A stretch of DNA of 64,000 nucleotides from Methanoregula sp. (GTDB lineage Archaea; Halobacteriota; Methanomicrobia; Methanomicrobiales; Methanospirillaceae): contig NZ_JAJRCG010000007.1 of assembly GCF_028679125.1 (NCBI RefSeq), positions 62,001-126,000 on the forward strand, in the 5' to 3' direction. Positions 60,265-64,000 of this stretch are shown here, piece after piece (position 1 is the stretch's first letter; each line of letters begins with the position of its first letter). The notes beneath the pieces were generated by a model, which was not told the origin of the DNA, made no database searches, and saw nothing but the letters and a program-made list of their open reading frames with translations. The position numbers were made by a program, and so were the translations under genes.

Positions 60265-61334
60265 GTGGTCACTCCGCGCCCGAACCGGGTTCCCCGCACG
60301 ATCACCCAGATGACCACCGGTGCACCAAACAGGGCCGTGATGGCATTGAGGGGGAGTACGATATCAGTTCCCGGGAGGTGGGAGACAAGATCCGTGCAGA
60401 GTGCAATGATACCCCCGACAAGGATGCAGCCGGGGACAAGGATGCGGTGATCGGCAGTGACAAAGATAGCACGACAGAAGTGGGGGATTGCGATCCCGAG
60501 AAACCCGATCGGTCCGCAGAACGCGGTCACCGCACCGGCCATCAGTGCAGTTGTCGTGATGATGATGATCCGGGTACGGTGGTAGTTCATGCCCAGGCTC
60601 TCGGCATACTGTTCGCCAAGCAGGAGTGCGTTGAGCGATTTCACCGAGAAGATGGAGAGAGTGAATCCGATGGTGAGGAGAAGGACAAGGACCGGAAGCT
60701 GGTTCCAGGTAACCCCGGAAAAACTGCCAAATGTCCAGAACGTATACGAGTGCAGGCTGGCCTCATCGGCAAACTGGAGCAGGATGGTGACGATGGCCCC
60801 GCAGAAGTACGAGACCATGATCCCAAGGATCAGGATGGTGATGTTGCTCCGGATCTTTGAAGATATCAGAAGGATGAGCAGCAGTACGGCAAATGCCCCG
60901 GCAATCGCAGAAACAGAGATACTGACATCCCCCAGCAGACCCATGCCGGCAAAGATCGTGCCCACACCGCAGACCCCCGCAGACATCATGACGAGGGCAA
61001 CGCCGAGGCTTGCTCCCGAACTGATCCCGAGGATGTAGGGATCGGCAAGCGGGTTCCGGAAGAAGGTCTGCATCAGAAGGCCGCAGAGTGCCAGCGCCCC
61101 GCCGGCAAAGATGGCCGTGATTGCTTTGGGCAGACGCCAGTCCCAGAAGATGTTCATCCAGGTCTCCTTCACGTCGCCCCCGGTCATGATGGAGAAGAGT
61201 GCATCAAGGGGGATATTCACCGACCCGAGCATCAGGTCGAGGAGGAAGAGGACAATGAGAACTCCTGAAATGATGGGGAGGGCAAAGGCAAGCCTCCTCA
61301 TGCTGTCACCGTTTACTCCCCTTTCGAGGTTCAT
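60261..61334 (-). CDS. FecCD-type importer permease
   Basis: A 357-residue protein with about ten membrane helices and the BtuC/FecCD signatures: WRLPKAITAIFAGGALALCGLLMQTFFRNPLADPYILGISSGASLGVAL, LLLGEQYAESLGMNYHRTRIIIITTTALMAGAVTAFCGPIGFLGIAIPHFCRAI and PGCILVGGIIALCTDLVSHLPGTDIVLPLNAITALFGAPVVIWVI. The ATG at 61334 overlaps the binding-protein stop by ATGA; a further start at MRRLAF (61301) is possible. Confidence 0.93.
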   Translation of the reverse strand: MNLERGVNGDSMRRLAFALPIISGVLIVLFLLDLMLGSVNIPLDALFSIMTGGDVKETWMNIFWDWRLPKAITAIFAGGALALCGLLMQTFFRNPLADPYILGISSGASLGVALVMMSAGVCGVGTIFAGMGLLGDVSISVSAIAGAFAVLLLILLISSKIRSNITILILGIMVSYFCGAIVTILLQFADEASLHSYTFWTFGSFSGVTWNQLPVLVLLLTIGFTLSIFSVKSLNALLLGEQYAESLGMNYHRTRIIIITTTALMAGAVTAFCGPIGFLGIAIPHFCRAIFVTADHRILVPGCILVGGIIALCTDLVSHLPGTDIVLPLNAITALFGAPVVIWVIVRGTRFGRGVTT

Positions 61335-62587
61335 ACGCTCCTCACGGTCTGGTTTGCAGCAAGATGCCGGTAATAGTAGAGTTCATGATCGGGAAGTAGT
61401 TCCGGATGCAGGATCTTCACGAGGTCAGCCAGCACGATATCCGGGTGGACTACGCCCGACTGGTAGTAATCGTTGCCCCCGAATGCATTCTTACGGGCAT
61501 TGAAATGGTAGACGTTGCCGGTCTGGAATGCCCTGAATTTTGTGAAGCGTGAATCCAGTGCAAGGATCTCGTCGATACTGTCGGCAGTGCCGGTATTGAT
61601 CCAGAACTCAGCTCCCTGCGCCCGGTCGTACACGCTCTCGAAATCGAGCGTATTGTCCCCGCGCCCGGTATCGTTCCCGAGCAGGTAGTTCCCGCCCGCC
61701 TCGCGGAAGAGTACCGCGGCATAACTGCCCCCGGCCGGTGCGGACCATGAGCCCTGGCTGTCAATGCCTGATAGGAGGGTGGGTCTGCTGGTGGAATTGC
61801 CGGCAATACTTTTTATTGCAAAATAATTTGCCTTGATCTTTCCGAAAACCTCGTTGGCCGTTTTCTCATCATTGTAGAACAGCGCGAAATACTTGATCCA
61901 CTCCGCTTTTCCAAGGGGGTGGTCTTCCATCCACTCGCCACCGATAGCCGGATTGAGTCCCGCCTCAAGCAGTTTGGGCTGTTTGTCATATTCCGCGTTA
62001 CCGGTTGCCGGACAGAACACAACATCGGGTTCCATCTCGATCATCGTCTCTGTCTTGAAGAGGCTGTCCATCGCAATGTTACCGGTTCCGACCTCGGTGA
62101 TGCTGCCCTCGCGGGCAAGCCGCTGGATCTCCTCGTCATGGATGAGATTGATCGATTTGTGGCCCCGGATGGACGCGGTCTCGTTCAGCGCAGTGATGAA
62201 CGAGATATGGGGCGATGAGAGGGTGATCACCGATTCCACCGGAATCGTGAATACACGTGCATCCGGATACCCCTCCGGCACGGCCTCTCCCCGCTGAACG
62301 AGGAGATACGTGTGATTCTGTGCAGCCCTTCCCCACGAATCGTGAATCTGCACAACCTTGTAGGTCCCATGATATTCAACAGAGTATCCCTGTGCGTATT
62401 CCGGGGAGATCTTGTCGGGGAAGAGATCCCTGCTCTCCACGGAGTCATTCGCGATCGGCCCTGTGCCCGGGGCGCTGCCCGTTCGCGGGGCCCATGCCGC
62501 GATACCTGCTGCGGCGATGGCAACCAGTGCCACTACGATCAGAATCCCGATTATCCATGTTTTCTTTTGTCGCTCGATCATGGTCAT
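61331..62587 (-). CDS. Substrate-binding protein of the FecBCD-type importer
   Basis: A 418-residue secreted protein with an N-terminal membrane anchor (about 9-31, WIIGILIVVALVAIAAAGIAAW) and the two-lobed helical-backbone fold of TroA/BtuF/FepB proteins. VVQIHDSWGRAAQNHTYLLV, PVESVITLSSPHISFITALNE, EMEPDVVFCPATGNAEYDKQPKLLEAGLNPAIGGEWMEDHPLGKAEWIKYFALFYND and GNVYHFNARKNAFGGNDYYQSGVVHPDIVLADLVKILHPEL are visible. No lipobox Cys, so it is held by the N-terminal helix. Its ATG shares bases with the chelatase stop codon (TGATG), tying import to metal chelation. Confidence 0.9.
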   Translation of the reverse strand: MTMIERQKKTWIIGILIVVALVAIAAAGIAAWAPRTGSAPGTGPIANDSVESRDLFPDKISPEYAQGYSVEYHGTYKVVQIHDSWGRAAQNHTYLLVQRGEAVPEGYPDARVFTIPVESVITLSSPHISFITALNETASIRGHKSINLIHDEEIQRLAREGSITEVGTGNIAMDSLFKTETMIEMEPDVVFCPATGNAEYDKQPKLLEAGLNPAIGGEWMEDHPLGKAEWIKYFALFYNDEKTANEVFGKIKANYFAIKSIAGNSTSRPTLLSGIDSQGSWSAPAGGSYAAVLFREAGGNYLLGNDTGRGDNTLDFESVYDRAQGAEFWINTGTADSIDEILALDSRFTKFRAFQTGNVYHFNARKNAFGGNDYYQSGVVHPDIVLADLVKILHPELLPDHELYYYRHLAANQTVRSV

Positions 62588-64000
62588 CACCCTGGTGTAT
62601 AGATCAAATCCTGCACCGTGCCGGCAAGCCCCCTGCTCCTGAGGTCTTCCAGCCGGAAATAGGTGGCTTCAAGTTCAGCGGAGAGTGTTCGTGCACGACC
62701 GAGGCGCGGGTATCCCTCTTCAGTATCCACGACAACAAACCGGATATCTTTTTTTGCTATCGTTCGTGCCAGATCCACCAGTTCGTCCTGGGGGGATGAC
62801 CCCCCTTTCCATGCAACGTTGACCCTGCCATCGGTGAGAATGACAATGGACCTGTTCTCGCAGGCTTGCATATATCGTCCCCGGGCCAGCATCTCATACG
62901 CATCTGCGATGCCTTTTGTCAGCGGGGTCATGCCCCCGGTCGGGAGCGTACTGAGGAGCCGTACCGCAAGCTCGGGACTTCGGGTTGGCGGGAGGAGGAG
63001 CCGGGCGTCGTTCCCGCGGAAGATCATCAGACCGACCCGGTCCCGTTTCTGGTAAGCGTCGGTGAGAAGGGAGAGGATCGCTCCCTTGACTGCCACCATC
63101 CGCTTCCTTACGCCCATGGATCCACTGGCGTCCACTAAAAAGAGGACCGTGTGAGCTGTCTTCTTCTCACGCACCTTCTCGCGGAGGTCGGCACGCGTCA
63201 CCGAGATTGCGTGTCCGTTTCTCTCCCGTGACTGCTGGAACGGTGCCGCCGCCCGGAGCGTTGCATCGATCGCGATATCGTTCCGGTTCTTTCCCGGGAG
63301 CCGGAACGAACGGTAATGGCCGGAGGCATCGGTACTGGTGACCCGCGTCCGGCGTCCGCTCTTCTGTTTTTTTGTTGTTCTCCGGGACTTCTCGTTCAGG
63401 TACCGGATCACTTCAAAGGCCGATCCGATGGTACTGATCTGGTCCTGCCGGGGTGGTGGCAGGGATTTTTTCGTAACAGGATCATCAGGTTCCTTTTCCT
63501 CCGGCTGCATGTTGGGGGAAGGATCCTGACGAGTGTTCTGATCGGTTGATCCCGACCTGTTCTTCCGGTCCTCTTCCCGCTCACTCTTCTGATCCTCATT
63601 CTGTGGTGGCCGTGGTGGCGGGGGACTATCCGGAATCTCCCGCCGGCGGTGTTCGAGCGCAAACAGAGAAGCGAGCTTGATATCGTCAAAGACTACCTCC
63701 TCCCTCCCGTCCATCGCCGCAAGGGATTTTGCTGCCCGTGCCACCGCAAGGTCGCCCCGCTGCCCGGCAACGCCCAGATCGAGGCAGAGCGAGGAGATCA
63801 GGTCAGTGTGGCCATCCGGTATACTCACGTACGGGAGGCGTTCCCGTGCGGCTGTGATCTTTGTTTTCAGGTCTTCGGTTGCCGGCAAAAACTCGCGGGA
63901 AAAATCCTCCGGCGCCTGCTCGAACCGGAGGTGTCTCTTCACGATCTCCGCCCGCAAATCCTCGTTCGCAAGGGGTTCAAGATGGACACAGAGATCGAAC
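62587..64000 (-). CDS. Magnesium-chelatase I/D-type subunit (partial, runs off the window)
   Basis: The 3' part of a gene that begins beyond base 64000. Visible are the C-terminal helical part of the AAA module (RFEQAPEDFSREFLPATEDLKTKI...GDLAVARAAKSLAAMDGREEVVFDDIKLASLFALEHRRREIP), an acidic, Pro-rich linker of about 70 residues (SPPPPRPPQNEDQKSERE), and a von Willebrand A domain with the MIDAS motif FLVDASGSMGVRKRM, TPLTKGIADAYEML and VILTDGRVN. This is the BchI-BchD fused layout that partners CobN/BchH. The usual distance to cobN is short; here they lie about 6 kb apart, on opposite strands. Confidence 0.92.
   Translation of the reverse strand, partial: FDLCVHLEPLANEDLRAEIVKRHLRFEQAPEDFSREFLPATEDLKTKITAARERLPYVSIPDGHTDLISSLCLDLGVAGQRGDLAVARAAKSLAAMDGREEVVFDDIKLASLFALEHRRREIPDSPPPPRPPQNEDQKSEREEDRKNRSGSTDQNTRQDPSPNMQPEEKEPDDPVTKKSLPPPRQDQISTIGSAFEVIRYLNEKSRRTTKKQKSGRRTRVTSTDASGHYRSFRLPGKNRNDIAIDATLRAAAPFQQSRERNGHAISVTRADLREKVREKKTAHTVLFLVDASGSMGVRKRMVAVKGAILSLLTDAYQKRDRVGLMIFRGNDARLLLPPTRSPELAVRLLSTLPTGGMTPLTKGIADAYEMLARGRYMQACENRSIVILTDGRVNVAWKGGSSPQDELVDLARTIAKKDIRFVVVDTEEGYPRLGRARTLSAELEATYFRLEDLRSRGLAGTVQDLIYTPG

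Overview
The window reads as the chromosome of a hydrogenotrophic or formate-using methanogenic archaeon, most probably order Methanomicrobiales (Methanoregula-like). The order is certain-level evidence only for 'methanogen': it carries the complete mcrBDCGA operon, hdrCBA, mvhD, ftr, fwdF, the component A2 activator (atwA) and a coenzyme B biosynthesis operon. The narrower placement is inferred from gene content (MvhD with no MvhA/G beside it, secreted Thr/Pro-rich surface proteins) and general protein resemblance. GC is moderate to high in genes, and intergenic promoters are AT-rich with archaeal TATA boxes. I saw no rRNA, tRNA, CRISPR array, transposase or phage gene.

Layout. 1-22.5 kb is ordinary housekeeping and accessory sequence: a truncated 7TM sensor gene, an iron-sulfur flavoprotein, a DEAD-box helicase, nicotinate phosphoribosyltransferase, a CHASE4 sensor kinase lacking its phospho-acceptor histidine, dCMP deaminase, an nreA-dinB repair pair, several secreted surface proteins and small membrane proteins. 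At 13.66-14.07 kb lies a non-coding array of a degenerate motif with a 25-bp period, next to a Fic/Doc-like gene that lacks the Fic histidine.

22.7-31.3 kb is a nine-gene minus-strand operon in which every junction overlaps. It contains the alpha-ketosuberate elongation enzymes of coenzyme B synthesis (aksA, aksD, aksE, aksF; AksE carries the YLRT specificity loop of homoaconitase) interleaved with five proteins of unassigned role: two methanogenesis-marker-11 paralogues with a GIDDTD/GVDDTD motif, a radical SAM protein, an IorA-like thiamine-diphosphate enzyme without ferredoxin domain or partner subunit, and a conserved unknown. These are good candidates for the unassigned later steps of coenzyme B synthesis.

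31.4-43.5 kb is the core methanogenesis block: ftr (minus), then on the plus strand a small ferredoxin, fwdF, hdrC, hdrB, hdrA, mvhD, and after a long leader region mcrBDCGA ending at a strong poly-T terminator. 43.6-48.7 kb looks like an MCR-support locus: DUF2124, a Cys/His-rich peptide, two paralogous wHTH-like proteins, a DUF134 regulator, atwA, an Mrp/NBP35 ATPase and a cupin. Two promoters here share a CATATG-centred dyad followed by CGTACGA.

49.1-52.3 kb holds a NikR C-domain-like protein without Ni ligands and four archaeal pilin genes arranged as two homologous pairs. 52.4-64 kb is a metallochelatase/transport region: cobN, a 41-codon overlapping gene, an ABC-2 exporter, a 1.2-kb gene-free stretch, and a convergent FecBCD-type importer operon preceded by a MgCh I/D-type chelatase gene that runs off the window.
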